The position numbers were made by a program, and so were the translations under genes. From positions 620,001-684,000 of the forward strand of contig JAPNXP010000014.1 in the NCBI GenBank assembly GCA_028753945.1: DNA of 64,000 nt, written 5' to 3'. The notes beneath the pieces are model-generated. The model did not search any database. It was not told the DNA's origin and was given only the letters and a program-made list of their open reading frames with translations. This DNA comes from Hexactinellida sp. DTS-2022. Taxonomy: Eukaryota; Porifera; Hexactinellida. Shown here piece by piece: positions 1 through 10,333 of this stretch (positions are counted from its first letter, which is position 1; each line of letters starts with the position of its first letter).

Positions 1-490
1 CCTTCCCTTCATCATTGTACCTCCCAACTGACCCTATGCTAGCGCCGCCACTGCTCGCCCCCCAAGGTTCCGCTACCTCAAATCCATCAGGGTTCATACT
101 TGGCATTATGAGTATTCTAGTAGAGTCTACTAATGTCCTGATTGTACTGTTATTGTTCTTGTATTGCTCACATATGTATTTCGCTAGGTATAGTAAGATC
201 TCTCTGCTAACCATTTCATTTCCATGCATGTTTCCGATGTAAAAGAATTCAGGCTCCATTATTTCATGGTTACCAGGATTGTTCGTTATTTCTATAGCCC
301 ATAAAACGCGGTTATTTATAGACAAACCTATATTGTGTAGTGTTGTAATTTCAGGACACATGTTAGTTACATCTTCCAGGTATTTAGTCAGGCCTGGGTA
401 GTGGTGGTAAACATAATCAGTTTCATCAAGTGTAAACACAAACAATCGAGTTGTTATTACAAACACAAATACAAACAAAACACACTTCAT
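1..490 (-). CDS. M14B metallocarboxypeptidase (CPD/CPE/CPM/CPN type), N-terminal part
   Basis: Open frame from ATG at 490-488 to the left edge, about 163 residues; the rest lies outside. A hydrophobic signal peptide (MKCVLFVFVFVI) opens the protein. The following sequence reads like regulatory zinc carboxypeptidases that remove C-terminal Lys/Arg: YIGNMHGNE carries the HxxE zinc ligands at about residues 75-78, then a helix with SREILLYLAKYICEQY, then MPSMNPDGFE, the conserved substrate-pocket segment. The subsequent GRYND corresponds to the start of the GR.NA.G.DLNRNFPD block. The catalytic Glu and third zinc ligand lie beyond the window. The gene is antisense to MTHFR, whose upstream exons must lie further left, so it probably sits in an MTHFR intron. 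The exact paralogue cannot be decided. Confidence 0.88.
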   Translation of the reverse strand, partial: MKCVLFVFVFVITTRLFVFTLDETDYVYHHYPGLTKYLEDVTNMCPEITTLHNIGLSINNRVLWAIEITNNPGNHEIMEPEFFYIGNMHGNEMVSREILLYLAKYICEQYKNNNSTIRTLVDSTRILIMPSMNPDGFEVAEPWGASSGGASIGSVGRYNDEGK

Positions 491-546
491 ATCAATTAAT
501 CAATTAAGTTTGAATTAACTCAAATTAGATTATTCAATTCACTATA

Positions 547-554
547 TATTTATA
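547..554 (-). promoter_or_regulatory. possible TATA box of the carboxypeptidase gene
   Basis: TATAAATA on the minus strand, 56 nt upstream of the carboxypeptidase ATG. Position and sequence suit a core promoter, but AT-rich DNA makes chance matches common. Confidence 0.35.
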
Positions 555-621
555 CTATCTCATAGCCTATTTATATACTAAATATCATATTTCATCAGTA
601 ATAATTGTTAGAGTTATTTAG

Positions 622-3600
622 GGATTTGCTTCACTCAAGAGTTTGGTTAAGCTCTCTAAACTAGAGGTTCCCCCCTTCATACAGAATGTGATTAATCCTA
701 TTAAGGATAACGATGCTGCTATTCGGGAGTTCGGGGTAAATCTGGCTGTCGATATGTGTACTGAGCTACTGAAGTCTGGAAAGGTTTGTATGCACATTCC
801 TATTGGTACATGTGGTTGCTATTTATAGACTGTTTGTTTAGCTTTAATTCGAGTTACAGATGGATTATTTATACTGTATATTGGCCAACACCTTTTTTAT
901 TGTAATATTCAGGCTGGCAAGGTAATTTTTTTTCACTTCAAAAAATCACTTTTTTTGAAAAGGTATATTGGCCTATGTAACAGTAGAACTTAGTTAGTAG
1001 GAACACCAGGGGGCCTTTAAATTTGTTCGTATAATCCGGAATTAGTATTAACCGGTATAACTTGCAAGCATTTATATAAGCATTATAATAGTTCCTACTA
1101 ACAGAATCTACTATATACTACTATATATATAGTATTATTACAAATTTACAATACACTGCCTATAGGTGCCGGGGCTGCACTTCTACACTCTGAACAGAGA
1201 GATAGCGACAAAGGAGATCCTGGAGAGAATCGGACTCTGGTGCACGGACCCCAGCATGCGGCGTCTGTTTCCGTGGAGACAGTCAGCCAACCAGCGGAGA
1301 CTAGCGGAGGACGTTAGGCCTATATTCTGGTCTACGCGACCCAAGGTATGTGTGACCTGTATGTACCTTGTTATGTAGTATGTAATCTCTAGGGGGTATC
1401 ATATAGGTTTGAGAAACAACTTGATTTATTTAAGTGTAAAATGGTCATTTTGATTTTAATCATTAATTCATTACCCAAGGTATGTTGTCCCGTGTACTTT
1501 ATGATATACTATTTAATCTCAAGGGGGGAATATAATTGAAAATTTTGATTATTATTTTATTTAAATCAGAAGGTGTGATTTTGATTTTAATCGTTGTTCT
1601 TGTTTCTATTTGCAGTAGAACCTCGTTAGTACGAACATCAGGGGACCGGAAAAATGTGTCCACTTTCGTATTAACCGATGTTATTTGTATTGAAAATGCT
1701 TTAAAGAGACTGAAATAGTGTTCTATAACTTCTATTAACCGAAATTTCGTACTAACGAGGTTCTATTGTATTAAACTCACTTCCCGAAAATCTTAAAAAC
1801 TGAGGCAGAGCATATGTATGCATAAAATTGTGATTTAATAATTAAACATCTTGATTATCCACCATAAGGGGAAACACACTAACAGTCGAAATCGATTTTC
1901 TTAAAACCGGGTTTTTCTAAGTTATCTTTTTTTTCTAACCAACTATTTATTATAAATCTGTAAGAAACTCCAATTTTGTTTTATTTTAATTGGGTTTATT
2001 CTATCTATCGGATATTATTACCGTATTTCCATGCAAATAATTAGTTAGAATACCCCGGTTTTAACTGTATGTCCTAGTTAAACGCGTATGTTCTTATATC
2101 TACTGTATATTCTACAGAGTTATATTCACCGCACGAATCTATGGGACGAGTTCCCTAACGGTAGATGGGGGAAGTCCTGCAACCCGGAGTTCGGAGCCCT
2201 CAAGGACCACCATCTGTTCTACCTTAAGCCCACGTTCAGTCGAGAGGAGCTCAAGCGGATGTGGGGGGAAGAGCTCAACTCTGTTGAGGAGGTTAATCAG
2301 GTGTTCACCTGCTTCATTAGTGGACAGAGGAACTCACAAGGGGCAAAGGTAGTTATTGTTTGTTAACTAGTTAGTTAGTTTGTTAGTTTGTTAGTTTGTT
2401 AGTTTGTTTGTTTGTTTGTTTGTTGGTTAGCTAGTTAGTTAGTTAGTTACATAGTTGTTGTTGTTTTTTTGTTGTTTTTTGGGGTTTTTTGGTTAGTTAG
2501 TAGTTAGTTAGTTAGTTAGTTAGTTAGTTAATTAGTTAATCAGTTTGCTTGCTAGCTAGTTAGTTAGTTAGTTAATTTGTTTGTTAGTGTACTCCTTATC
2601 CAGAATTCGTATTTACAAATATCATTTGTATTGAAAAGGCTTTGAAGGGAACTGAAATAGTGTTCGTATTACCGTAAATATGTTATAACTTTGTTCGTAT
2701 TATCGAGGTTATACAGTAGTTAGTGCTATAATGCATAGAGATTATCTGCTTGCTATTAGGTGGAACAAATGCCTTGGACTGAAGACTGTCTGGCTGAAGA
2801 AACACATTCCATCATCAGTTCCCTAGCTGCCATTAACCTGAAAGGAATTCTGACTATTAACTCACAGCCCTCTGTTAATGGAGCCCCCTCTACGCACCCA
2901 ATCCATGGTTGGGGAATCGCTAATGGATACATTTACCAGAAGGTTGGGACTATATATACAGTATATCATAAAAGTTAACTCAGTTTAAAATATTTGTTTC
3001 TAACATTTTGAGACTTATTACTATCAGCCAACACCTTTGTTAATAAAACTGGCTTTACCACAGTCATTTTACTGTGCCGACTATACTATTGTACAAATGA
3101 AATTACTTGAAATGACTGCCCTGTTTATGTTAAAAACATTTCTTTTCAGTGCCCCTGAAATTCATTAGAAAAGTGTTGGCCAATATATAAGCGATTCGAT
3201 ATTTTGAATTATTTGAGTCAGAAAATAACCTTTAAATTCCTTTATTTCTATAATTATGTGTACTATTTATTTGCACGGCTTTTATAAACCTTTACTTTTA
3301 GGCTTATTTAGAGTTCTTCGCATCTCCAGACATTGTTCAAGTGTTGATAGAAATACTTCCTGAATTCCCATTGGTCACTTACCATGCCACTAACAAACAA
3401 GTAAACCTCCTTATATGTATACGGTATATTTATAGACGGACTATAAAGCACATACAAACTAAGCTAGAATTTGTAGACCAAATGCCCCTGCCATATATTG
3501 GTAATACTACAGTGAACTCCCGTTATAACGAAGTCGGATATAACGAAATGGATATTTACCCCAGAGCACTAAATGCATTAATTATAATCCGCTTATAATG

Positions 3601-6600
3601 AATATCCGGTTATAACGAAGGAATTACAGGTCCCAAGCACTTCGTTATAACGAGAGTTTACTGTATTTAATTCAAGAAAACCTGGTCTAGAAATAGACGG
3701 TCTACACATTATAAGTTATTTCAAACAGTTAATGCTAGACGAAAGTTCAATTAATATTTTAATACAAATTATACAATACAATTCAGTCAAACTGTAATTT
3801 TGGTAATCTTCTACTATTCAAGTTATAATATGGTCACTATCTAATTATGCTAATTACTACGTACTATTTCCATGATTTACACTCAATTCTTAACATACAA
3901 TGTAATCATTTTGTGGAATTCTAGCCGAATTATTATGTCCACATCCTTGAAGGACAATTTGTGGATTGTAAAACTAATTGGGTTCATTAATTATCCGTCC
4001 ACGTTTCATATTGTAAGCTAAACATAATAAAATCCCTATAATAGTCATTAATACAATACATTAACAAATTTTGTTTACTATTAACCCTAATTCATTCTAC
4101 AGTAAAACCTCTAGAAAGTGAACACCCTGGGGACCAGCCAAAACGTTCACTTTTGAGAGGTGTTCACTTTTCATGATTTATTATAAAGTGTGTCTAGACT
4201 CTAAAGCAATGGGGAAAATTTGACAGAGAAAAAGTGTTCATATTTTGGAGTTATTCATTTCTTGGAGGTGTTCACTTTTGGAGGTTTTACTGTATTTATA
4301 AGAATTCGAATACATGTGCAAATGCCTAACAATATATCGAAATCCTTGAATAAGGATATGTAGATACTTGGTTGGTTGGTTGGTTGATCATACAGTTGAT
4401 AATTATTAGACCGTTATATTAATTGTTCTGTTGTTAATAAACAAGAAATTTATTAGTTTGAACAATATTGAAAGTATTAAATTCCATAAACAAACAAATC
4501 AAAACAATATTCCAACTAAATACAATATTATTAATAACAACAATAATATTATTAACAACCAAATACACTAATACTATTCAGAACATTATTATCTCTTCCT
4601 ACAAACGCCTATAATATGATTACAGGTCTGACACACGTGTTCTGTTTGCTTGCAAAGGTTCAGACAGAAAGGAATGAATATGAGGGGTATAAATAGAAAT
4701 GGGACTATTAAAAAAATTGAAAAAATTATTATTAAATAAATAATCTTCATAGCTGTAATAGCAGATGGACCTGTTTCTCTCTGAATCTTTGATATCTAAA
4801 AATAGATTAGTTTGTAATTTACCCCTCACTTCTTCTTAGATCTATTTATTAGCCTCAATATTGATTGTTGTTTACTATACAGTGGACTCCGCTTAATAGA
4901 GCCACCGGTTAATAGATTTCTCCGCTTAATCGGGTCAAAATTTCACAGGATTTATAGGACGGAATTATATTTTGGCTTAATCGGGTCAAAGCAACCTGGT
5001 TCCGAGGTGACTCTATTAAGCGAAGTCGACTGTATTTCAAATCCTTAGGCGCTGTTCAATCGTTGCAAAACAAAAAAAACCGCAAAATTTCTGAAAATTA
5101 GACACCTACGTACATTGTGTCACGCTTTTTGTAATGCAAAAATTAAAAAAAATAGTATGTCACACATTGGCCACTCTCTCTCCTTGCCCTTGGAAGCGTT
5201 AAGTAATGTTTGACCGCCCCAAATTAAGAATAAGATTCCTATCTCTCACCTGTGTAACCTTGCAGTTTGGACATGTTAGTATCTGTGGCTCGTTTCCGAG
5301 GCCAGTCGGTTCGTGGCCATGTCCCCTCCGGACGGCTGCTTGCTCTGTTTGTGGTACCGCCTCGTATGCGGGCGGGGGTCCACTTTCGTACTGTGACATA
5401 TCTAGCCTAACTCAGCTAATGTAGGCCTAACACACCTCTATAGGGACAGTGAGACCGACCATTGTTACTTATAGATTGGTGTTAATTAACCAGATTTAGT
5501 TGCACTGTTAAAATAATATATACTACTACTAGCCGAAATTTTCTTCTACTTCTTGGAGAAGCTTTTTCTGGCCTTCACAAAATTTATCCTTCACTGGTAT
5601 TATTTTATTTTTTGTGGGTATATATCAGTGCTCGACAAATTAGGGCCTCGCTTGTATTCAAAGCAAATACTTTTCTAATGTTATGCTGGTTGTATTTAAA
5701 TATTATAAAATGTCACGAAAATTAACGGAAAGTATACATCCTCTCTCCCTACGTCACGTTTTTTTGCCATTTTCTAATAAAAAGTAGGTCTGTCACGTTC
5801 GTAATCTTTCTTCCCCTTGGAAGCGTTACGTAACGTTCGAAGGCCTTATACACAGGTTGATTATATGATGGGGAATCACATAGGAATTCTTTTAAAGCCA
5901 GCTAGCATATGTACAAATGAACATTGGACATTTAGCAGATTCTATCCAACATCTTTCAGCTGTGGCCCCCTAAGCAGTATATTATATCCGTGGACCCAGC
6001 TTTAGGTTCATATAAGGAGAATAAATCAGAAAATACTAACCAAGTTGGCTTAAGAAAGATTTTGTTAATAGAACTGAACTAACACAATATGTTCTATTAG
6101 CACCTAAAGACATTGTTAACAGGGGAATACAACAAAATAGACATTCCAATGACACATAACTGTTACTACCTAATTAGCAAACCTTCTTGTACCAATTAGT
6201 TTGTTGCACACCGGACAATGGTGTTGTGTGTCAAAAAACTTCTTATTACACATTGGGGATATTGCAATTGGCATTAAGATTATTGGGACTATAAAAAACA
6301 CTGTGTAAAGCATTACTAATACTAACATTAACAGTGCCATGCCATTTGCTGTTACTCCACGTTTCTTGGTTACCACTGTGGTCTATAGGAATGTAATATA
6401 TTTGAATAAATATCGCGTGGACAAGAGACAAGAGACAACAATAGTAATTACCACTTATTATTCTACAATGTAAATGTACTTATATATTATATTGTATACA
6501 AAATAAGTAAACGAATAATTAAATAATTAAAAATTTACCTAGAGGCTAGCAATGGATATGTGGTTTATAAGTTGGCATTTATAAATGTATGATACAAATA

Positions 6601-8818
6601 TTTATTGTTATTGTTTTTGTTGTTTACAATTTAAAAAATGAGACCGCGTAATGGTTGAGCGACCGAGACCGAAGGGCTTATATATAAATTTAGTATTTAA
6701 ATATACAGTCGACTACGCTTAATACGTTAATAGTCACCTCGGGACCAAAAAAGTTAATTTGACCCGAGTAAGCGGAGAAATCTATTAACCGAAAATATTG
6801 TAAGCCAAACTGTAATTCCGTCCTATAAATCCTGTGAAATTTTGACCCGATTAAGCGGATAAATCTATTAACCGGTGGCTCTATTAAGCGGTGACTATAC
6901 TGTAATAATAACATACCCTTTCCGTTCCGCAGCTATCACACATAACCCTCTGTGGCTCCTTATTCATCTGTATCGCTCCTGTGTACCCCAGCTGTTGGAA
7001 GTTGGGAGACACCATTAGAGGGTATGACCTCCTTAAGGTGCCCCCTGTTCCTATAGGGCGAGCGTACGCATTATCGTTGTTCCTAGGAATCAATTGGTCT
7101 TTCTCCATTGGTTTATTGCAATGCAGTTAGGTGCTCTTTTTACTGTGCCGACTATACTTTAGAAAAGTGGCCCAGTATTGAAATGATTTATACTGAAGAT
7201 ATGTAACTCTATATCTGTTAATGGAACTATAGGTGTGTTGCATTATATCTCGTGTCTCTATAGTGTCTATTTGGTATTACTAATAAAACTGAGCTCCTAT
7301 TACACTACTTAATAAGTTAATACAGTAGACAACCTCTAATTTAATTGGTTTATATTTGTCACCTTTAGGGAGGGAAGATGTGAATATTTTTCTAGATATT
7401 TAAACTTGTGTCTAGATACAGTATTCCCCACCCCCCTGACAAAATTTCAAGTCTGTAGCTCTTACCAGTTCCTCAATCAATTAGAACAAACAACAACAAA
7501 ATTGCTAAACAGTAATTAAACCTACACAATTGACAGCAATGGTATATAGGTCAAAAAGTTGAGATTCTAAAATGTTAAAATATAATGTTCTCAGTTTTAA
7601 TTCACTTTGTGGATAAAATGAATTGAATTGAATGAATAGTTAGACTATAAAGTGTGTATAGGCTAATATATTTTAGATTTGTAGATAGAAACTTGTCTAA
7701 GAAATTATTTCTCTCTCATTTGCTATTTAACACATTTGTTCTTTGGGTTCACCAAAGTTTCCATTGAATATTAAATTATTAATGCATTTATTCGGCAAGA
7801 ACACAACATTTCGTTTTTTCGAACTAACTTACTAACGAGAGAGTTTTCTGTGATTTAAAAATTGGTGTTCCAATACTTTTTTGCCCCAGGTTGGGAGTAT
7901 ATGCTGACCTGAGTATTTAGTATTTATTCCACTATTTTGACAAATATGATATTCTTAACTGCATGACGTGTACCTGTAATTGGAAATTTGAAATTTCAAG
8001 GAATTATCCAGGAGCGCGAGACGCTCCTTTTGGAGTTTGATTAATGGAAAATATAATTAGAGCGCGAAAATTTGAAATCTATATACCGTAACATTACTTT
8101 GTGAATTAAGTGTATGAAAATTGGATCAGACCAGGATTAGGAGCGTATTTACAATGGCTGTATAATACACTGGTTACTCGAATACTCTATAATCTACACT
8201 ACGTATACGTGTAATTGGAATGCTATAACACCTTATTTAACACACCTCCCCTCTTAATGTACTCTCTAGGGAGACCCTAGCATCACTAATTCCCAGTCAA
8301 CCACAACAGCTGTAACCTGGGGAGTATTCCCTGGAATGGAGATAGTCCAGCCCACCGTGGTAGATCCCGTAGCTTTTATGATTTGGAAGGTAAGTCGCAA
8401 CCACTTTAGACCTATTCCCCCCTTCATTCAACGAGACAGGTACGATCTTAAAGGGACAGGTAATACCCTGTTTGTTATGCCACTTGTCACCTTTATATCG
8501 GGCTTATATTAGGATGAAGCGTTCGATTTATGGGACAAAATGTGGGCGAGTTTGTACCCAGTCGGTTCTAAATCGAGAGCAGTTATAGATGGGATTCAGA
8601 ACACGTATTATCTGGTGAATTTGGTTGACAACGATTACGTGGCAGGGAACTGTCTCTTCCGCTTGTTGGACAGAATGGGGGAGAGAGTGAGTGAGGAGAT
8701 TGGAGAGAGGAGTGAGTACGAATCTGTGGGAATATCCGATCTGAGGATTATGGAGCCTCGAGATGATGTGGAGTTTGTGGGAGAGCCACTTCGGGCGATG
8801 AGTTCTAAACGGGAATAA
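622..8818 (+). CDS. MTHFR: methylenetetrahydrofolate reductase, C-terminal two-thirds (5' exons off-window)
   Basis: Seven exons: 622-783, 1166-1345, 2118-2348, 2760-2942, 3302-3400, 8270-8389, 8513-8818. All have GT-AG borders and phase-0 joins, giving 426 residues. MTHFR reduces methylene-THF to methyl-THF for methionine synthesis. The window starts near the end of the TIM-barrel catalytic domain ([33 protein letters not shown]), passes the linker ([18 protein letters not shown]) and covers the S-adenosylmethionine-binding regulatory domain ([39 protein letters not shown]). Identity to animal MTHFR is obvious through the last exon. About 250 N-terminal residues are missing because 491-621 cannot hold them; they must lie upstream of base 1. 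The 4.9-kb fifth intron contains two antisense LITAF genes. Confidence 0.97.
880..990. mobile_element. family H fragment (GGCCAACACCTTTT element)
   Basis: Contains ATATTGGCCAACACCTTTTT and a decayed partner end. Family H elements carry CCAACACCTTTT and AAAAGGTGTTGG as inverted ends. Confidence 0.45.
1613..1769. mobile_element. MITE family C copy
   Basis: Starts CAGTAGAACCTCGTTAGTAC and ends CGTACTAACGAGGTTCTATTG. Family C is about 150 bp, with internal TTATCCGGAATTCGTATTAACC-like boxes (here decayed). In MTHFR intron 2. Confidence 0.7.
1883..2067. mobile_element. MITE family K copy
   Basis: CAGTCGAAA...CCGGTTTTAACTG; carries the CCGGTTTTTTCTAA box of family K. Decayed relative to the copy at 56468-56637. 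Ends 50 nt before MTHFR exon 3. Confidence 0.55.
2366..2585. repeat. TTAG/TTTG tetranucleotide-rich tandem repeat
   Basis: Interrupted GTTA/GTTT microsatellite immediately downstream of the MTHFR exon 3 donor. The same TTAG-type sequence recurs at 21250-21400, 23513-23705 and 60475-61515. Confidence 0.85.
3028..3190. mobile_element. family H element, near full length
   Basis: CAGCCAACACCTTTG at the left and AAAGTGTTGGCCAATATATAA at the right form inverted ends; in MTHFR intron 4. Confidence 0.55.
3434..3706. mobile_element. family N element split by a family B MITE
   Basis: TATAGACGG-type ends with internal TTTGTAGACC and GAAAACCTGGTCTAGAAAT blocks. The two halves match the uninterrupted copy at 53473-53627; a family B element (3510-3663) sits in the TA of GGTAATACTA. 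Confidence 0.7.
3510..3663. mobile_element. MITE family B, full length, nested in family N
   Basis: Starts CAGTGAACTCCCGTTATAAC, ends GTTATAACGAGAGTTTACTG, TA flanks. Three more TATAACGAA boxes lie inside. Defines family B of this window. Confidence 0.85.
4100..4292. mobile_element. MITE family J, full length
   Basis: Starts CAGTAAAACCTCTAGAAAGT and ends with a matching inverted copy (GGAGGTTTTACTG), TA on both sides. The box GTGAACACC/GGTGTTCAC recurs internally. In MTHFR intron 5. Confidence 0.75.
4589..5399 (-). CDS. LITAF-domain protein 1, nested in MTHFR intron
   Basis: Two exons: 5399-5250 and 4795-4589, joined in phase 0, 118 residues. The N-terminal part is short and proline-rich with PPPAYEAVP, which contains a PPxY-type WW-binding motif as in LITAF. 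The domain follows: TCPNCKVTQ (first zinc knuckle) at the exon border, a long hydrophobic segment ([20 protein letters not shown]), then [16 protein letters not shown] (second knuckle, HxCxxC) at the C-terminus. LITAF domains insert monotopically in late endosomal/lysosomal membranes through zinc-coordinated halves; members recruit ESCRT and Nedd4-type ligases. It is transcribed opposite to MTHFR. The exon-2 acceptor (CTATTTTTAG) and donor (CAG/GTGAGA) are clear. Confidence 0.85.
4880..5032. mobile_element. MITE family A, full length
   Basis: Starts CAGTGGACTCCGCTTAATAG, ends CTATTAAGCGAAGTCGACTG, TA flanks. The box CCGCTTAAT / CCGGTTAAT is repeated internally. Lies in the intron of LITAF gene 1. 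Confidence 0.85.
5049..5221. mobile_element. family R element (GTTCAAACGTTACGTAA type)
   Basis: Ends GGCGCTGTTCAATCGTT and AATGTTTGACCGCCCC are imperfect inverted repeats. Related fragments occur at 5705-5840, 26277-26415, 56000-56140 and 63480-63540. Inside the LITAF 1 intron. Confidence 0.45.
6170..7108 (-). CDS. LITAF-domain protein 2, nested in MTHFR intron
   Basis: Two exons: 7108-6917 and 6382-6170, phase-0 join, 134 residues. The first exon ends in [11 protein letters not shown], the first CxxC knuckle. The second exon encodes VTTVVTKK-like polar residues, a hydrophobic stretch ([20 protein letters not shown]) and [14 protein letters not shown], the HxCPxC knuckle with the invariant Gly. 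This is the complete LITAF/CDIP1 domain of late endosomal membranes. It lies head-to-tail with LITAF gene 1, both antisense to MTHFR, and both share an intron at the same place in the domain, just after the first knuckle, which argues for tandem duplication. The N-terminus lacks an obvious PPxY motif. A family A MITE starts 14 nt inside its intron. Confidence 0.87.
6706..6902. mobile_element. MITE family A, near full length
   Basis: CAGTCGACTACGCTTAAT...GCGGTGACTATACTG with TA flanks. Its right end is 14 nt from the LITAF 2 exon 1 donor. Confidence 0.8.
7998..8172. mobile_element. family I element
   Basis: Contains AGGAGCGCGAGACGCTCCT, a perfect hairpin at one end, and GTATAATACACTG at the other. 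Other copies: 16468-16655, 20388-20575, 24465-24640, 43515-43618, 60135-60310. Confidence 0.65.
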
Positions 8819-8864
8819 AAGGTAACTTATTAATGTTAATTATTGTTAATATACAGTAGAGTCC

Positions 8865-9068
8865 CAGGGACCGGCAACCTTTTGAATGATGTGTGCCAGT
8901 TTACCTATAATGTCAACATATTTATGACCTTGCGTGCCAAACATAATTTATTTTTAGAGAAAACATAATATGGTCACCACGGAAAATGTTTGGTGAATCA
9001 CTTGGCGTGCCATGGAAAACACTTCGCGTGCCATAAGTGGCACGCGTGCCTAGGGTTGCCGACCCCTG
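8865..9068. mobile_element. hAT-like non-autonomous element
   Basis: Ends CAGGGACCGGCAACC and GGTTGCCGACCCCTG are inverted repeats of the CAGGG.TCGGCAACC type known from hAT elements. It interrupts the start of a family D element: GTAGAGTC on the left and GTAGACTC on the right look like a slightly mutated 8-bp duplication. Confidence 0.7.
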
Positions 9069-9159
9069 CAGTAGACTCTCGTTAAAACACCAGATAATTT
9101 TATAGGAACACGGGTAAGGTAACTTATATTAATGTTAATATAGAGTAGACTCTAATATA

Positions 9160-9436
9160 CAGTAGATGTCGTTAATATACCTAGACAACTTGGTAATAGG
9201 TATAAATAGTAAAATCCCACTTTCACTTTCAATTGAAATTGAATTAGATTTCAGTTTTCTGGGGCACCAAAGGGTTTATTACGAATACGGATAAGGGAAA
9301 TATCGGTTAAGGAGTACAAAGTTTAATTCCCCTATTCTATCAATTGCATACAAATGACTCCGGTTAATACGAATTCTGGATAATACGAACATATTAAGAC
9401 GGTCCCCTTGTGTTCCTATTAACGAGAGTTTAACTG
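9160..9436. mobile_element. MITE family D, composite
   Basis: Family D ends (CAGTAGA.. and ..GAGAGTTTAACTG), with GGTTAATACGAATTCTGG and CGGTCCCCTTGTGTTCC blocks inside. Confidence 0.6.
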
Positions 9437-10130
9437 TACGCGAAATGAACTTAACTTTTCATCCAGCCATGGTTCAGCTTACAAATTAACTCCGATTAAT
9501 TGAATTCCTTTCTCCTATAGGCTCACCTCACATTCACTATACTATACTGTTAGCCAAAGCCCTTTGTTGTCTCTTGTTATATTAATACGAACTGCCTATT
9601 GCAGTGTATTTCAATGCATTATTGCATTTCGTTTCGACTCAGTAGAAGCTACTGGTAGATGGTAGGCTTTATATTGCTTTTTACACTAGAATAGTGAACG
9701 GTTTTATATTTGAACTGTGATTGTTTGTTTGTGATTTGTTATCACATGCTTATATTAATTTGTTTGTTTGGGTACTTATATATCAGCCAACACCTTTTCA
9801 ATTTGAAACCCAGCTTCGCAAAAGGCGAATTTTTGTTGTTTAATAATTACCTTGTTATTGTCTGAAATTATTAAGTTACACTAGAAATGGTATCCGAGTA
9901 ATTCCTTGTTTGTTGTTGACACTCTCGTTAAGGTGTTAAGTATTCTGAAACGTTTTTCTGAAGCAAAAAACGTGACATAGAGAGGGGGTGTATAATTTTT
10001 GGGAATTTCCGTTACATATTAAACGTTTGAACCAGTTTCTTATACAATAGCCACTGTAACACGCTTCTATAAATACTGGATTGGTCCAATTTTCATACGC
10101 CTAAATCTTAAATTAAATTACTGTATAGTA

Positions 10131-10233
10131 CAGCGATTCCCAACCATTTTCAACCGTGACCCCTATAGTCATTCTGTGGACCCCCTCCCATTGACCGTAA
10201 TACATCTTGTGGACCCCAGGTTGGGAACCACTG
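10131..10233. mobile_element. hAT-like MITE, 103 bp, exact 8-bp target duplication
   Basis: Ends CAGCGATTCCCAACC and GGTTGGGAACCACTG. GTATAGTA flanks it on both sides (10123-10130 and 10234-10241). Lies 100 bp upstream of the Rab start. Confidence 0.9.
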
Positions 10234-10333
10234 GTATAGTATACACTAAATTTTCGCTCTCCTTATTATAACTCTTATATTACCATTATTCCTAACGGCC
10301 CTTACTTACGCATTAGTTGCAGTTAGCAGTTAT

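Larger units (their letters stand above)
8819..10333. other. intergenic MTHFR to Rab, filled with transposon remnants
   Basis: No gene seen. Holds two hAT-like elements (8865-9068, 10131-10233), a composite family D stretch (9160-9436), a family H fragment (9782-9870) and a family R/I remnant (9950-10110). Confidence 0.7.

Noticed and set aside
622-8818. MTHFR as a truncated pseudogene
   Set aside because: Every visible exon is open, in phase and conserved to the stop; the missing 5' part is simply outside the window.
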